Part shown: piece after piece, positions 1-9,209 of the stretch | Numbering within the stretch: position 1 is the first letter of the stretch | Layout of the letters: each line of letters starts with the position of its first letter | Source: Comamonadaceae bacterium | Lineage (GTDB): Bacteria; Pseudomonadota; Gammaproteobacteria; Burkholderiales; Burkholderiaceae_C | Direction of reading: 5' to 3' | Length of the DNA: 64,000 bases | Assembly: GCA_947453965.1 (NCBI GenBank) | Contig: CANGIQ010000002.1 | Coordinates: 186,001 to 250,000, forward strand | Position numbers and translations under genes: made by a program | Notes under the pieces: model-generated | What the model was told of the DNA's origin: nothing | Seen by the model: the letters and a program-made list of their open reading frames with translations, nothing else | Databases searched by the model: none

Positions 1-889
1 CGGGCGTGCCGCCACCCACTTCGTTGCCTTGGCTCAAGATTTTTTCTTTCATTTCGGCGGTTTGCAGGGCTTGGTTGCACACGGCGTTGAGCTGCTTGAC
101 CAGTTCGGGGGCCATGCCTTTGGGGCCAATCAGGCCTTGCCAGTTGAGCACTTCCACCTCGGGGAAGCCTTGCTCGGCCATGGTGGGAATGTTGGGCAGC
201 AGGGGCGAGCGTTTTTTGCTGGTGATGGCCAGTGCGCGCATGCGACCGCCTTGTATAGAGGGCATGGCGGCGTACATCTGCTCGAACATCATGTGGACTT
301 GGCCGCCCATCAAGTCGGTGGCGGCAGCTGAGCCGCTTTTGTAGGGGGCATGAATCATGTCAATGCCGGCTGCGTGCTCAAACAAAGCACCGCTCAAGTG
401 GTGTGAGCCGCCAATGCCGCCCGAGCCGTAGCTCAGTTTGCCGGGTGCTGCTTTGGCCGCAGCCACCAAATCTTTCACTGTTTTGTAGGGTGAGTCGTTG
501 CGCACCATCAAGATCAGCGGGCCTTTCTCGATCAGTGCGATGGGGGTGAGGTCGTTCAGCGGATCAAAGTTGAGTTTTTTGAACAAGGCTTGATTGACCG
601 CCAGTGGTGCAAAGTTACCCATGCCCAAGGTGTAGCCATCGGGCTTGGCGCGTGCAATGGCTTCGGTGCCGATGTTGCCGCCGGCACCCGCCTTGTTGTC
701 AATGATGATGGGCTGGCCAAGAAGGGTGCCCATGGCTTTGGCCACTTGGCGCGAACGGCTGTCGGCATTGCCACCGGCGGCATACGGGCAAACCCAGAGG
801 ATGGTTTTGCTAGGGTATTTGTCTTGCGCGAAGTTGGTGGTGGACACAAGGCTCAAGCTGGCGGCTTGCAGCAATTGACGGCGTTGCAT
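1..889 (-). CDS. Bug-family (TctC-like) periplasmic solute receptor, 3' end cut by window
   Basis: Translating the minus strand from the ATG at 889 gives an uninterrupted frame to the window edge. It starts MQRRQLLQAASLSLVSTT, a short secretion signal ending near FAQ, followed by YPSKTILWVCPYAAGGNADS, which matches the N-terminal ligand loop of Bug proteins. Later segments (DNKAGAGGNIGTEAIARAKP, YGSGGIGGSHHLSGALFEHA) are also typical of the tripartite tricarboxylate transporter receptor family. About 296 residues are visible, close to the usual 320, so only the C-terminal end is missing. These proteins bind carboxylates in the periplasm and are often encoded without membrane partners. The ligand cannot be told. 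It is divergent from the flavin monooxygenase, which may act on a related compound. Confidence 0.93.
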   Translation of the reverse strand, partial: MQRRQLLQAASLSLVSTTNFAQDKYPSKTILWVCPYAAGGNADSRSRQVAKAMGTLLGQPIIIDNKAGAGGNIGTEAIARAKPDGYTLGMGNFAPLAVNQALFKKLNFDPLNDLTPIALIEKGPLILMVRNDSPYKTVKDLVAAAKAAPGKLSYGSGGIGGSHHLSGALFEHAAGIDMIHAPYKSGSAAATDLMGGQVHMMFEQMYAAMPSIQGGRMRALAITSKKRSPLLPNIPTMAEQGFPEVEVLNWQGLIGPKGMAPELVKQLNAVCNQALQTAEMKEKILSQGNEVGGGTP

Positions 890-976
890 GAGAGGCTCCT
901 GGTTTTTGGGACGTGCCACAAATCATAGGCTGACCGTGACGCTTTATGGCATGTCAGGCATAGCACAATCACGTAT

Positions 977-2188
977 ATGAATCGGAACGTGTGTATTGCA
1001 GGTGGCGGAATTGCAGGCCTGGCCAGTGCCTTGGCGCTCGCGCGCGTGGGCTGGCAAGCGCAAGTGCATGAACGTGCGCCCGTGTTTGCCGAGGTTGGAG
1101 CTGGGGTTCAGTTGGGGCCCAATGTCACGCGCATCTTGCATGCCTGGGGTTTGCACACTGCGTTGCAGGCTGTGGCGGCGTTTCCCGATCAGCTGCAAGC
1201 GCGTAGTGCGCTCAGCGGTGAGGTCTTGGCCACCTTGCCCCTAGGGACGCAGATGCAGACCCGCTATGGCGCGCCTTACGTCACGCTTCATCGTGCCGAC
1301 TTGCATCAGCTGCTTCATGAAGGCGCATTGAGGCAAGGCGTTGAAGTTCTGGCGGGCAGCGCTGTGCAGTCGTTGCAAACGGATGGACGATGCGTGACAG
1401 CACAGCTTGAACATGCCACGCAGCACCTCGCGCATGAGGCCGATCTGGCCGTGGTGGCGGACGGTGTGTGGAGTCAGCTGCGGCAACAGGTGTTGACGGA
1501 TGGTGAGGTGCAACCCACCGGTCATCTGGCCTACCGCACGCTGCTGCGACAAAGCGATTTACCTGCGCATTTACGCACCAACGACGTGACGGTGTGGATG
1601 GGGCCGAATGTGCATGTGGTGCATTACCCGGTGCGAGGTGGCGAGTGGCTGAACTTGGTGGTGCTGACCGAAGGGCAGATGCCCGGCGTGAGTGCCGATG
1701 ACTTGCAAAGCTGGAACGCCCAACAAACGTCTGAGCAAACCGCGCATGATTTGCAGGCCGCCTTGCGTGGTAGCTGTTCGCGTTTGCAGGAGCTGGTGCA
1801 TGCGGCCGCCGCATGGCGTGCGTGGCCTTTGTGTGGACGCCCGGCCATGCAAGGCGTGCATCAGCACGGACAGGGCCGCGTGGCCTTGGTGGGCGATGCC
1901 GCCCACCCCATGCTGCCCTACCTGGCGCAAGGCGCTGGGATGGCAATCGAAGACGCCGCAGCACTGGGGCAACAACTCGCGCACGCTGGCGATGTGGCCG
2001 CACAGGTGCAAGCCTTTGCCGCACAACGTTGGCAACGCAATGCGCAGGTGCAACGTGCAGCGATGCGCAATGGGCAGGTGTTTCACGCCCACGGCCCCGT
2101 GCGCTGGGGGCGTGACTGGGCCTTGCGTTTAGCGGGCCCTGTCTTGATGGATCAACCTTGGTTGTACAGCCACAAGGTCTTGGGCTGA
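977..2188 (+). CDS. FAD-dependent aromatic monooxygenase (salicylate / 3-hydroxybenzoate hydroxylase-like)
   Basis: A 403-residue class A flavoprotein monooxygenase. It has the N-terminal Rossmann motif GGGIAGLASALALARVG (residues 9-25), an ERAP strand end near residue 35, the central DG motif in VVADGVWSQLR, and the second FAD motif VALVGDAAHPMLPYLAQGAG around residues 299-318. This family uses NAD(P)H and O2 to hydroxylate phenolic acids, sometimes with decarboxylation. The exact substrate is not readable. It starts at the ATG at 977, has no Shine-Dalgarno sequence, and has CACAAT seven bases upstream, so the mRNA may be leaderless. The divergent neighbour is a Bug solute receptor. Confidence 0.88.
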   Translation: MNRNVCIAGGGIAGLASALALARVGWQAQVHERAPVFAEVGAGVQLGPNVTRILHAWGLHTALQAVAAFPDQLQARSALSGEVLATLPLGTQMQTRYGAPYVTLHRADLHQLLHEGALRQGVEVLAGSAVQSLQTDGRCVTAQLEHATQHLAHEADLAVVADGVWSQLRQQVLTDGEVQPTGHLAYRTLLRQSDLPAHLRTNDVTVWMGPNVHVVHYPVRGGEWLNLVVLTEGQMPGVSADDLQSWNAQQTSEQTAHDLQAALRGSCSRLQELVHAAAAWRAWPLCGRPAMQGVHQHGQGRVALVGDAAHPMLPYLAQGAGMAIEDAAALGQQLAHAGDVAAQVQAFAAQRWQRNAQVQRAAMRNGQVFHAHGPVRWGRDWALRLAGPVLMDQPWLYSHKVLG

Positions 2189-2195
2189 TCGCGAC

Positions 2196-2501
2196 TTAAT
2201 TCAGTGCGGCTAGCCCATGGCGCAGGCGCGCACGCTGGCAGGCATCGCTGCCTTCTTCAAACTCTCGGCAAGGCGAGGGGCGCCATTCGTAAATGCCGCA
2301 AGTGGCCTTGACGCCCAATTGGCCGCTGAGTGCGCCGCAGCGTGGTGGCGAGTAATCGGTGCCACGCATGCGGCACATTGTGGCAGTCAGTTCTTGTCCT
2401 AAGCCCGTGGGTACCGAACCGCCATGCGTGTCCATTTCTTCCACGCTGAAATCGACCCGAAAACTGGCGCAGCAAGCGCCGCAGCTGGTGCAGGCCGACA
2501 T
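2196..2501 (-). CDS. YkgJ-family cysteine-cluster protein
   Basis: About 101 residues with nine cysteines, beginning SACTSCGACCASFRVDFS and ending with KATCGIYEWRPSPCREF, the layout of YkgJ/UPF0153 proteins that probably bind zinc or an Fe-S cluster. The biochemical role of the family is not settled. The ATG at 2501 shares its A with the argF stop (TGATG), and a GTG at 2504 overlaps it by four bases, so translation is probably coupled to argF. It is the last gene of an argD-argF-ykgJ unit. No involvement in arginine synthesis should be assumed from position alone. Confidence 0.85.
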   Translation of the reverse strand: MSACTSCGACCASFRVDFSVEEMDTHGGSVPTGLGQELTATMCRMRGTDYSPPRCGALSGQLGVKATCGIYEWRPSPCREFEEGSDACQRARLRHGLAALN

Positions 2502-3436
2502 CACTGACGTCCGAGCAGCAGGTACTCCATGAGTGCTTTTTGCACATGCATGCGGTTTTCGGCTTCGTCCCAGACCACGCTTTGCGGGCCGTCGATCACG
2601 TCTGCGGCCACTTCCTCACCACGGTGGGCGGGCAAGCAGTGCATGAACAATGCGTTGGGCTTGGCCATGGCCATCATTTCGGAGTCCACGCACCAATCGG
2701 CGAAGGCTTTTTTGCGCGCTTCGTTTTCGGCTTCGTAGCCCATGCTGGTCCACACATCGGTGGTGACCAAGTCGGCGCCTTCACAGGCTTGCATGGGATT
2801 GTCGAACACCTTGTAGCAGTTGGTGTTGCTCAAGCCTGCAATGGCGGGGTCGACTTCGTAGCCGCTGGGTGTGCTGACATGCACGGTAAAACCCAGCATG
2901 TCAGCCGCTTGCAACCAAGTGTTGGCCATGTTGTTGCCGTCACCCACCCAGGCCACGACCTTGCCTTTGAGGCATTCCAGCGGATGTGCCGTTAAGCCAC
3001 GATGCTCGATGAAGGTGAACAAGTCCGCCATGATTTGGCAGGGGTGGAACTCGTTGGTCAAGCCGTTGATCACAGGCACGCGCGAGTTGGCGGCAAAGCT
3101 GTTGATCTTGTCTTGGCCGTAGGTGCGAATCATCACCAAGTCGGTCATGCGGCTGATGACTTTGGCGCTGTCTTCAATTGGTTCGGATCGACCCAGCTGG
3201 CTGTCGCCTGTGGTCAAGTGAACCACCGAACCACCCAGTTGGTACATGCCCGCCTCAAAGCTCACCCGGGTGCGGGTGGAGGCTTTCTCGAAAATCATGG
3301 CCAGCGTGCGGTCGGCCAGCGTGTGGTGCTTTTCGTAGGCTTTGAACTTCTTTTTGATCAGCGCGGCACGGGTGAACAGGTAAGCGTATTCATCGGCCGT
3401 GAGGTCGGTGAATTGCAGGTAATGTTTGATCGTCAT
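2501..3436 (-). CDS. argF: Ornithine carbamoyltransferase
   Basis: A 311-residue cytosolic enzyme joining carbamoyl phosphate and ornithine to make citrulline in arginine synthesis. The carbamoyl-phosphate motif STRTR is at residues 53-57, the HPCQ motif is in EFHPCQIMADLFTFIEH, and the ornithine-binding HCLP is at residues 266-269, so all signature sites are intact. The length is normal for an anabolic enzyme. Its ATG overlaps the argD stop by four bases, indicating coupled translation. Together argD and argF supply two late steps of the pathway. Confidence 0.97.
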   Translation of the reverse strand: MTIKHYLQFTDLTADEYAYLFTRAALIKKKFKAYEKHHTLADRTLAMIFEKASTRTRVSFEAGMYQLGGSVVHLTTGDSQLGRSEPIEDSAKVISRMTDLVMIRTYGQDKINSFAANSRVPVINGLTNEFHPCQIMADLFTFIEHRGLTAHPLECLKGKVVAWVGDGNNMANTWLQAADMLGFTVHVSTPSGYEVDPAIAGLSNTNCYKVFDNPMQACEGADLVTTDVWTSMGYEAENEARKKAFADWCVDSEMMAMAKPNALFMHCLPAHRGEEVAADVIDGPQSVVWDEAENRMHVQKALMEYLLLGRQ

Positions 3437-4644
3437 GCTTTTTCAGCCAAGAAGGTTTTGATCAGGGGCACCAGAATCGAAATCAATTCATCGCACTCGG
3501 TTTGGGTGATGATGAGTGGGGGCAACAGGCGCACCACGCTGTCGGCGGTGACGCTGAGCATCAAGCCCGCATCCAAGGCGCGTTGCATGATGGCGCCGCA
3601 AGCGCGGTCGAGTTCAATGCCAATCATCAGGCCTTGGCCGCGAATGTCCTTCACACCTGCTTCGTTGGCAAACTCGCGCTTGAATGCGTCTGTCAGGTAT
3701 TGACCCATGCGTGAGGCATTGCCCATCAGATCGTCTTTTTCCATGATGCGGATGGTTTCTAAGCCCGCGCGCACCGCCAGCGGGTTGCCGCCGAAGGTGG
3801 AGCCGTGCGTGCCTGCCGTCAACACGCCTGCGGCTTTGGGGCCCGCCACGATGGCGCCGATTGGCACGCCAGAGGCCAGGCCTTTGGCCAGTGGCATCAC
3901 ATCAGGCACCACGCCCGCCCATTGGTGCGCAAACCATTTGCCGGTGCGGCCCATGCCGCTTTGCACTTCGTCGACCATCATCAACCAATCGCGTTGGTCG
4001 CACAGGGCGCGCACGTCACGCAGGTAGTCCATGTGCATGGGGTTGACGCCGCCTTCGCCTTGGATGGTCTCTAGGAACACCGCCACCACATTGGGGTTGC
4101 CTTCGGTGGCTTGTTTCAGTGCGTTGATGTTGTTCACGGGCACGCGGATGAAGCCTTCCAGCAAAGGCTCAAAGCCTTTTTGAATTTTGGGGTTGCCCGT
4201 GGCGCTGAGCGTGGCAATGCTGCGGCCGTGAAAGGCTTTCTCGTACACCACGATTTGTGGGTTGTGAATGCCTTTGTCGTGACCGTATTTACGTGCCAAC
4301 TTGATGGCGGCTTCGTTGGCTTCTAAGCCACTGTTGCAATAGAACACATTGCTCATGCCTGAGAACTCGACCAGCTTGGCTGCCAGTTTTTCGGCGTTGG
4401 GTGTGTAGTAATAGTTGCAGCAGTGAATCACTTCGGTAATTTGTTGCTGCAAGGCAGCCACAAACTCGGGGTGGTTGTGGCCCAAGGTGTTGACGGCAAT
4501 ACCTGCCAGCGCGTCCAAGTAGCTGCGACCTTCTGTGTCCCACACGCGGCAACCTTGACCGCGTGCAATGGCGATGGGCAAACGCCCAAAAGTCGGCATG
4601 ACATGAGGTTCAGAGGGAATCGTGCGTGTGGCAGAAACTGACAT
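3433..4644 (-). CDS. argD: Acetylornithine aminotransferase
   Basis: A class III PLP aminotransferase that converts N-acetylglutamate semialdehyde to N-acetylornithine (members may also serve succinyl-diaminopimelate). The start at 4644 (MSVSATRTIPSEPH) gives 403 residues and has GGAG about eight bases upstream. A longer frame to 4710 adds 22 residues without family likeness. Visible motifs are LDALAGIAVNTLGHNHP near the N-terminus, AFHGRS, MVDEVQSGMGRTG with the PLP-ring aspartate, and the Schiff-base lysine in PLAKGLASGVP near residue 253. It is first in the argD-argF-ykgJ unit. Confidence 0.96.
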   Translation of the reverse strand: MSVSATRTIPSEPHVMPTFGRLPIAIARGQGCRVWDTEGRSYLDALAGIAVNTLGHNHPEFVAALQQQITEVIHCCNYYYTPNAEKLAAKLVEFSGMSNVFYCNSGLEANEAAIKLARKYGHDKGIHNPQIVVYEKAFHGRSIATLSATGNPKIQKGFEPLLEGFIRVPVNNINALKQATEGNPNVVAVFLETIQGEGGVNPMHMDYLRDVRALCDQRDWLMMVDEVQSGMGRTGKWFAHQWAGVVPDVMPLAKGLASGVPIGAIVAGPKAAGVLTAGTHGSTFGGNPLAVRAGLETIRIMEKDDLMGNASRMGQYLTDAFKREFANEAGVKDIRGQGLMIGIELDRACGAIMQRALDAGLMLSVTADSVVRLLPPLIITQTECDELISILVPLIKTFLAEKA

Positions 4645-4759
4645 GTGAGGGGCTCCAAAAGAAAACGACCCAACGAAGGTTGAGCCGTTGAGATGCGATT
4701 TTAGAGGCATGGAAATGACAAAACGACGACTGCACGCCGTGGGATTTCAGGGGTTTAAG

Positions 4760-4777
4760 TCTTATATAAGATACAAT
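4760..4777 (+). promoter_or_regulatory. Palindrome TCTTATATAAGA abutting a -10 TACAAT
   Basis: A perfect 12-base palindrome, TCTTATATAAGA (4760-4771), directly abuts TACAAT (4772-4777), a plausible -10 for the DUF3579 gene starting at 4843. No good -35 is visible. AT-rich palindromes of this kind are common operators for GntR-family regulators in betaproteobacteria, but I cannot name the regulator. It could also affect argD, whose start at 4644 is divergent. The promoter call is an inference. Confidence 0.4.
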
Positions 4778-4842
4778 AGCTGTACCCTGTGCGACACGGG
4801 AAGATCCCCAGTCGCCATCCTCAAGCAATCAGCCTCTACCCG

Positions 4843-5163
4843 ATGGTTTCTCCCTCCGCCAAAGAAGTATTTATCCTGGGTGTCACCCAGGATGGACGTA
4901 CGTTCCGCCCCAGCGATTGGGCCGAGCGTTTGGCCGGCGTGATGAGCCAATTTCGTCCCGGCGGCGCAGTGCCCGGGAGCCACCTGAGTTATTCGCCTTG
5001 GTGTGTGCCCAACACGCTGGATGGCAAAAAGTGCGTCATTGTGCACACCGATTTGCGTGACGAAGAGCCGATGGCTTGGAGTTTTGTGATGAATTTCGCC
5101 AAAGACAATGGCTTGCAAGTGGTGGAAGCCTGTTTGCTGCCTGAGCACCCACCTGCGCCTTAA
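4843..5163 (+). CDS. DUF3579 family protein
   Basis: A 106-residue soluble protein of unknown function with the family-typical opening MVSPSAKEVFILGVTQDG, followed by TFRPSDWAERL and a C-terminal SFVMNFAKDNGLQVVEACL. The start at 4843 is chosen because residues upstream of it (from 4789) do not resemble the family. DUF3579 proteins occur almost only in betaproteobacteria and are often found between argD and rpsT, as here. There is no signal peptide and no membrane segment. A bidirectional terminator separates it from the convergent rpsT. Confidence 0.85.
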   Translation: MVSPSAKEVFILGVTQDGRTFRPSDWAERLAGVMSQFRPGGAVPGSHLSYSPWCVPNTLDGKKCVIVHTDLRDEEPMAWSFVMNFAKDNGLQVVEACLLPEHPPAP

Positions 5164-5203
5164 CGCCAAGCCAAGAGGCGAGGCCTCAAAACCCACAGGC
5201 AAC

Positions 5204-5231
5204 AAAAAACCCGCTCAAGAGCGGGTTTTTG
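5204..5231. terminator. Bidirectional intrinsic terminator between DUF3579 gene and rpsT
   Basis: The stem CCCGCTC (5210-5216) pairs with GAGCGGG (5219-5225), flanked by an A-run on the left and a T-run on the right, so it can end transcripts from both convergent genes. Confidence 0.85.
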
Positions 5232-5304
5232 CTTTTTTTTGCTGACAGCGCACCCGTTACAAACGGCGGGCTGAATGGTCAGCCCGGGCTGGTGGCCTAA
5301 TGAA

Positions 5305-5604
5305 TTAGGCGGCGTGTGCCAAGGCTTTGACCTTGGTTGACAGGCGGCTCTTGTCGCGAGCAGCTTTGTTCTTGTGGAAGATGCCTTTGTCGGCAATCGT
5401 GTCCACCACAGCTTGCATCTTGGCAAACAGTTCGGTGGCTTTGGTTTTGTCGCCAGCCAGAACGGCTTTCTCGACGTTCTTCACCGCGGTGCGGTACTTC
5501 GAGCGCAACGAGGTGTTGGCGGCGTTGATTTTGATGTCTTGGCGAACGCGTTTACGGCCTGAGGCCAGGCGCGGGTTCTTTTTCTTGGGTTTGGCTGATG
5601 CCAT
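5305..5604 (-). CDS. rpsT: 30S ribosomal protein S20
   Basis: A 99-residue, strongly basic protein beginning [20 protein letters not shown], the S20 signature; it binds 16S rRNA in the body of the small subunit. The length is slightly above the E. coli protein (87) because of a short C-terminal extension rich in Lys and Ala, normal for the group. AAGGA lies eight bases before the ATG. It is monocistronic, with its own promoter near 5650 and a terminator downstream. The promoter discriminator resembles those of rpsP and rplS in this window. Confidence 0.97.
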   Translation of the reverse strand: MASAKPKKKNPRLASGRKRVRQDIKINAANTSLRSKYRTAVKNVEKAVLAGDKTKATELFAKMQAVVDTIADKGIFHKNKAARDKSRLSTKVKALAHAA

Positions 5605-5637
5605 GGTAATTTCCTTAAGTGTCTGAGGATGTTGTCA

Positions 5638-5656
5638 GCAAAGCCGACGATTGTAG
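5638..5656 (-). promoter_or_regulatory. rpsT promoter with GGCTTT discriminator
   Basis: On the minus strand the segment reads CTACAATCGTCGGCTTTGC. The -10 is TACAAT (5655-5650), preceded by TGC as in extended -10 promoters. The following bases GTCGGCTTT match the discriminators before rpsP and rplS. No strong -35 is visible. The TSS is inferred near 5643. Confidence 0.55.
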
Positions 5657-5721
5657 CAAATTCAAACACTCGGGGCTCACCCTGCCTAACGCGGCTGCCA
5701 AGGCCTCGCTACACTGCGGAT

Positions 5722-7287
5722 GTGTCATTGTTTAAATCTGCTTCCATCGTCTCGGGTTTCACCCTGGTTTCCCGCATCACGGGCTTGATGCGCGAACTGC
5801 TGATTGCCTCGACTTTCGGGGCCAGCGCCCTGACCGACGCCTTCAATGTGGCATTTCGTATTCCCAATTTGTTCCGCCGCCTGTTTGCCGAAGGCGCATT
5901 CAGTCAAGCCTTTGTGCCCGTGCTGGCTGCCAGCCGCCAGCAGCAGGGCGACGAGGCCACCCATCAACTCATTAACCAAGTCGCCACCTTGCTGATTTGG
6001 GCTTTGCTCTTGACCTGCGTGCTCGGGGTGCTGGGCGCGCCGCTGTTGGTGTGGGCCATGGCCAGTGGCTTGCAGCAGTCCCCGCAAGGCTTTGAGGTGG
6101 CGGTGGTGATGACGCGCTTCATGTTCCCGTACATCGCCTTCATGTCGTTGGTTGCCTTGGCGGCTGGCGTGCTCAACACCTGGAAGCGTTTTGCGGTGCC
6201 CGCTGCCACACCCGTTCTGTTGAACGTGGCCATGATTGCCGCCGCATGGTGGGGTGGCCCGTGGTTGGGCACCTTGGGTGTGCCACCGATTTATGCCCTG
6301 GCCGTGGGTGTGATGTTGGGGGGCGTGGCACAGCTCAGCGTGCAGCTGTGGGCTTTGCGCCGGTTGGGCATGCTGCCTCGCGTGGGCCTGAGCTGGCGCG
6401 CGGTGCAAGAGGCTTGGCACGGCGAAGGCCCTAAGCGCATTTTGCAGCTCATGGCGCCGGCCTTGCTGGGTGTGAGTGTGGCGCAGATCTCTTTGCTGAT
6501 CAACACACAAATTGCCTCACAGCTCACCCCAGGCAGCGTGAGCTGGCTGAGTTATGCGGACCGTTTGATGGAGTTTCCTACGGCCTTGTTAGGTGTGGCG
6601 TTGGGCGTGGTGTTGATGCCCCAGCTCTCGGCAGCGAAAGCGGCCAACGACACCGCCAAATATTCAGACATGCTGGATTGGGGCTTGCGCTTGGTGCTGC
6701 TGCTGGCGCTGCCCTGTGCTTTGGCCTTGCTGGTGTTTTCCAAAGCGTTGGTGGCGGTGCTCTACAACTACGGCGCTTTCAGCGCCCACGATGTGCAGCA
6801 AACCACCGTGGCGCTGATGGGCTACGGCGTGGGTTTGTTGGGGCTGGTGGCCATCAAGGTGCTGGCGCCTGGCTACTACGCCAGCCAAGACATTCGCACG
6901 CCGGTGCGCATTGCGGTTGCGGTGCTCGTCATCACGCAGGTGTTCAACTTGGCCTTGGTGCCTTATTTGGCCCACGCGGGGCTGGCCCTGTCGATTGGCT
7001 TGGGGGCGCTGGTCAACGCCGCATGGTTGTTGCTGGGCTTGCGTCAAAAAGGCGCCTACATCGCCAGCGCAGGCTGGGGACGCTTCGTGCTGCAAGTGTT
7101 GGCGGCCTGTGTGGTGTTGGGCGCATGGCTCTGGTGGGCCGCTCAGTATTGGGATTGGACCGCCCTGCACGCCACGCCCTGGCTGCGTGTGGGATTGATG
7201 ACGGGCGTGTTGGTGGTGAGCGCTGTGTTGTACTTTGTGAGCCTGACGGTGTTGGGTTTGAAGCTGCGTGCATTGCTGCGGCGATAA
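5722..7287 (+). CDS. murJ: Lipid II flippase MurJ (MviN family)
   Basis: A polytopic membrane protein of 521 residues when started at the GTG at 5722 (VSLFKSASIVSGFTLVSRIT). The next ATG upstream (5629) would add 31 residues unlike the family. The conserved N-terminal block SRITGLMRELLIASTFGASA and FNVAFRIPNLFRRLFAEGAF contain the charged residues lining the MurJ cavity. About 14 hydrophobic segments follow. MurJ flips lipid-linked peptidoglycan precursor across the inner membrane and is normally essential. TACACT stands six bases before the GTG with no Shine-Dalgarno sequence, suggesting a leaderless mRNA. Confidence 0.95.
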   Translation: MSLFKSASIVSGFTLVSRITGLMRELLIASTFGASALTDAFNVAFRIPNLFRRLFAEGAFSQAFVPVLAASRQQQGDEATHQLINQVATLLIWALLLTCVLGVLGAPLLVWAMASGLQQSPQGFEVAVVMTRFMFPYIAFMSLVALAAGVLNTWKRFAVPAATPVLLNVAMIAAAWWGGPWLGTLGVPPIYALAVGVMLGGVAQLSVQLWALRRLGMLPRVGLSWRAVQEAWHGEGPKRILQLMAPALLGVSVAQISLLINTQIASQLTPGSVSWLSYADRLMEFPTALLGVALGVVLMPQLSAAKAANDTAKYSDMLDWGLRLVLLLALPCALALLVFSKALVAVLYNYGAFSAHDVQQTTVALMGYGVGLLGLVAIKVLAPGYYASQDIRTPVRIAVAVLVITQVFNLALVPYLAHAGLALSIGLGALVNAAWLLLGLRQKGAYIASAGWGRFVLQVLAACVVLGAWLWWAAQYWDWTALHATPWLRVGLMTGVLVVSAVLYFVSLTVLGLKLRALLRR

Positions 7288-7311
7288 AAAGGTCGTGAAG
7301 AGGCGAAAAAC

Positions 7312-8040
7312 ATGGATTTCAAATTAGAAGTTCCCACGGCCCTGGGCTACTTTGCCGCATTGGTGCAAAGCGATACCCATTTCCCCTTGCTGGAAGCCGC
7401 TGCGAGCTTGGCACAAGACGAGTACCCTGAGCTGGATATTCAACAAGTGCTGGACCAAGTGGACCAGTTCAGTAACAAACTCAAACGACGCTTGCCTGCA
7501 GATGCGGGTGCTTTGCACAAACTGCGTTTGCTCAACCAATTCTTTTTTGACGAACTGGGTTTTGCTGGCAACCTCAACAACTACTACGACCCAGACAACA
7601 GTTACCTGCATGTGATGCTGCGCACCCGTCGTGGCATTCCCATCAGCTTGGCCGTGCTGTGGTTGGAGTTGGCGGCTGGCCTCGGGCTGGACGCCAAAGG
7701 GGTGGGGTTTCCGGGCCACTTTTTGGTCAAGGTCCGCTTGCCATTTCCGCACGAAGGCCAGGTGGTGATCGACCCGTTCACTGGTCAATCCTTGGGCAAA
7801 GAAGACTTGATGGAGCGTTTGGCGCCCCTGCACGCCGAGTCAGGCTTGATCCGTGATGGTGCGGTGTCCGATGAGCTGTTGCAGCACTATTTACGCCCAG
7901 CCACACCGCGCGAAATCGTGGCGCGCATGCTGCGCAATTTGGAAGAGGTGTATGCCACCCACAACGATGTGGCGAGCGTGGCTTTGATCCAAAAACGCTT
8001 GGCCGTTTTGCTGCCGCAAGTCGAAGACGACGAGGCCTAA
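7312..8040 (+). CDS. SirB1-type transglutaminase-like / TPR protein
   Basis: A 242-residue soluble protein of the SirB1 family. The segments FFFDELGFAGNLNNYYDPDN and SYLHVMLRTRRGIPISLAVL match the transglutaminase-like SirB1 N-domain. RPATPREIVARMLRNLEEVY is the short C-terminal helical/TPR part of the same family. SirB1 proteins lack a firmly established reaction. It follows murJ by 24 bases on the same strand and may be cotranscribed. A terminator lies directly downstream. Confidence 0.85.
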   Translation: MDFKLEVPTALGYFAALVQSDTHFPLLEAAASLAQDEYPELDIQQVLDQVDQFSNKLKRRLPADAGALHKLRLLNQFFFDELGFAGNLNNYYDPDNSYLHVMLRTRRGIPISLAVLWLELAAGLGLDAKGVGFPGHFLVKVRLPFPHEGQVVIDPFTGQSLGKEDLMERLAPLHAESGLIRDGAVSDELLQHYLRPATPREIVARMLRNLEEVYATHNDVASVALIQKRLAVLLPQVEDDEA

Positions 8041-8066
8041 AAAAAGCACCCGCAGGTGCTTTTTTG
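8040..8066. terminator. Intrinsic terminator between SirB1-like gene and purM
   Basis: AAAGCACC pairs with GGTGCTTT around a CGCA loop, followed by a T-run; the A-run on the other side makes it usable by the convergent purM. Confidence 0.8.
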
Positions 8067-8086
8067 AGCGTGCGTGCAATGTCGCT

Positions 8087-9115
8087 TTAGGCGACCACCA
8101 CCGCAGATCCGTCGCCACGTTCGGCAATCACACCAATCGTGTGCACTTGTTCGCCGTGGGCGCGCAGCACCTCTGCACAAGCCGCAGCGTGGGCAGCGTC
8201 AATCACCACCACCATGCCAATGCCGTTGTTGAAGGTGCGGTTCATCTCGATGTCGTCAATACCGGCTGTGTTTTGCAGCCAGGCAAACAACTCGGTTTGT
8301 GGCCAGCTGCCTTTGGTCAGATGCGCAGCCATGCCTTCGGGCAACACGCGTGGGATGTTTTCGAGCAAACCGCCACCGGTGATGTGCGCGAGGGCCTTGA
8401 TCGGTGTTTCAGCCAACGCCGCCAGCACGCTCTTCACATACAAGCGGGTGGGCGCCATGATGGCTTCTTTGAACGGCTTGCCGTCCAAGGTGGCGGGTGC
8501 GTTGGAGCCAGCACGGTCGATGACCTTACGCACCAGCGAGAAACCGTTGGAGTGCACGCCGTTGGAGGCCAAGCCCAGCACCACATCACCCGGTTTGACG
8601 TTTTGGCCCGTCAAGATTTTGGATTTTTCCACCGCACCCACGGCAAAGCCTGCGAGGTCGTATTCGCCATCAGGGTACATGCCAGGCATTTCAGCGGTTT
8701 CGCCACCAATCAAGGCGCAGCCAGACAGCTCGCAGCCTTTGGCAATCCCGCCCACTACCGCGGCGGCGGTGTCCACATGCAACTTGCCGCAGGCAAAGTA
8801 GTCGAGGAAGAAGAGGGGTTCGGCGCCTTGCACCAACACATCGTTCACGCTCATGGCTACTAAGTCAATGCCCACGGTGTCGTGCATTTGCCATTCAAAC
8901 GCCAGTTTGAGCTTGGTGCCTACGCCATCGGTGCCGCTGACCAGTACGGGTTCCTTGTAGCGCTTGGGCACTTCAAACAAGGCGCCAAAACCCCCAATGC
9001 CGGCCAACACACCCTCGCGCATGGTTTTCTTGGCCAAGGGTTTGATGCGTTCGACCAAGGCATCGCCCGCGTCAATGTCGACACCGGCGTCTTTGTAGGA
9101 AAGGGGTTTGTTCAT
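8087..9115 (-). CDS. purM: Phosphoribosylformylglycinamidine cyclo-ligase (AIR synthetase)
   Basis: A 342-residue enzyme making aminoimidazole ribonucleotide from FGAM and ATP, step five of purine synthesis. The start at 9115 ([20 protein letters not shown]) fits the family, and the longer frame to 9226 does not. Family motifs include [36 protein letters not shown] and [18 protein letters not shown]. It is divergent from the perM-hda unit, a common betaproteobacterial order. A -10-like GCACAAT lies about 40 bases upstream of the start. Confidence 0.97.
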   Translation of the reverse strand: MNKPLSYKDAGVDIDAGDALVERIKPLAKKTMREGVLAGIGGFGALFEVPKRYKEPVLVSGTDGVGTKLKLAFEWQMHDTVGIDLVAMSVNDVLVQGAEPLFFLDYFACGKLHVDTAAAVVGGIAKGCELSGCALIGGETAEMPGMYPDGEYDLAGFAVGAVEKSKILTGQNVKPGDVVLGLASNGVHSNGFSLVRKVIDRAGSNAPATLDGKPFKEAIMAPTRLYVKSVLAALAETPIKALAHITGGGLLENIPRVLPEGMAAHLTKGSWPQTELFAWLQNTAGIDDIEMNRTFNNGIGMVVVIDAAHAAACAEVLRAHGEQVHTIGVIAERGDGSAVVVA

Positions 9116-9209
9116 AGTGAAGAAGTGCTGGGGCGCAGCCAAGATTTGCGTGGATTGTGCGCCGATAGAATCAAGTCGTAATTTTAAAGCCAACCCCTTC
9201 ACAAGCTGT

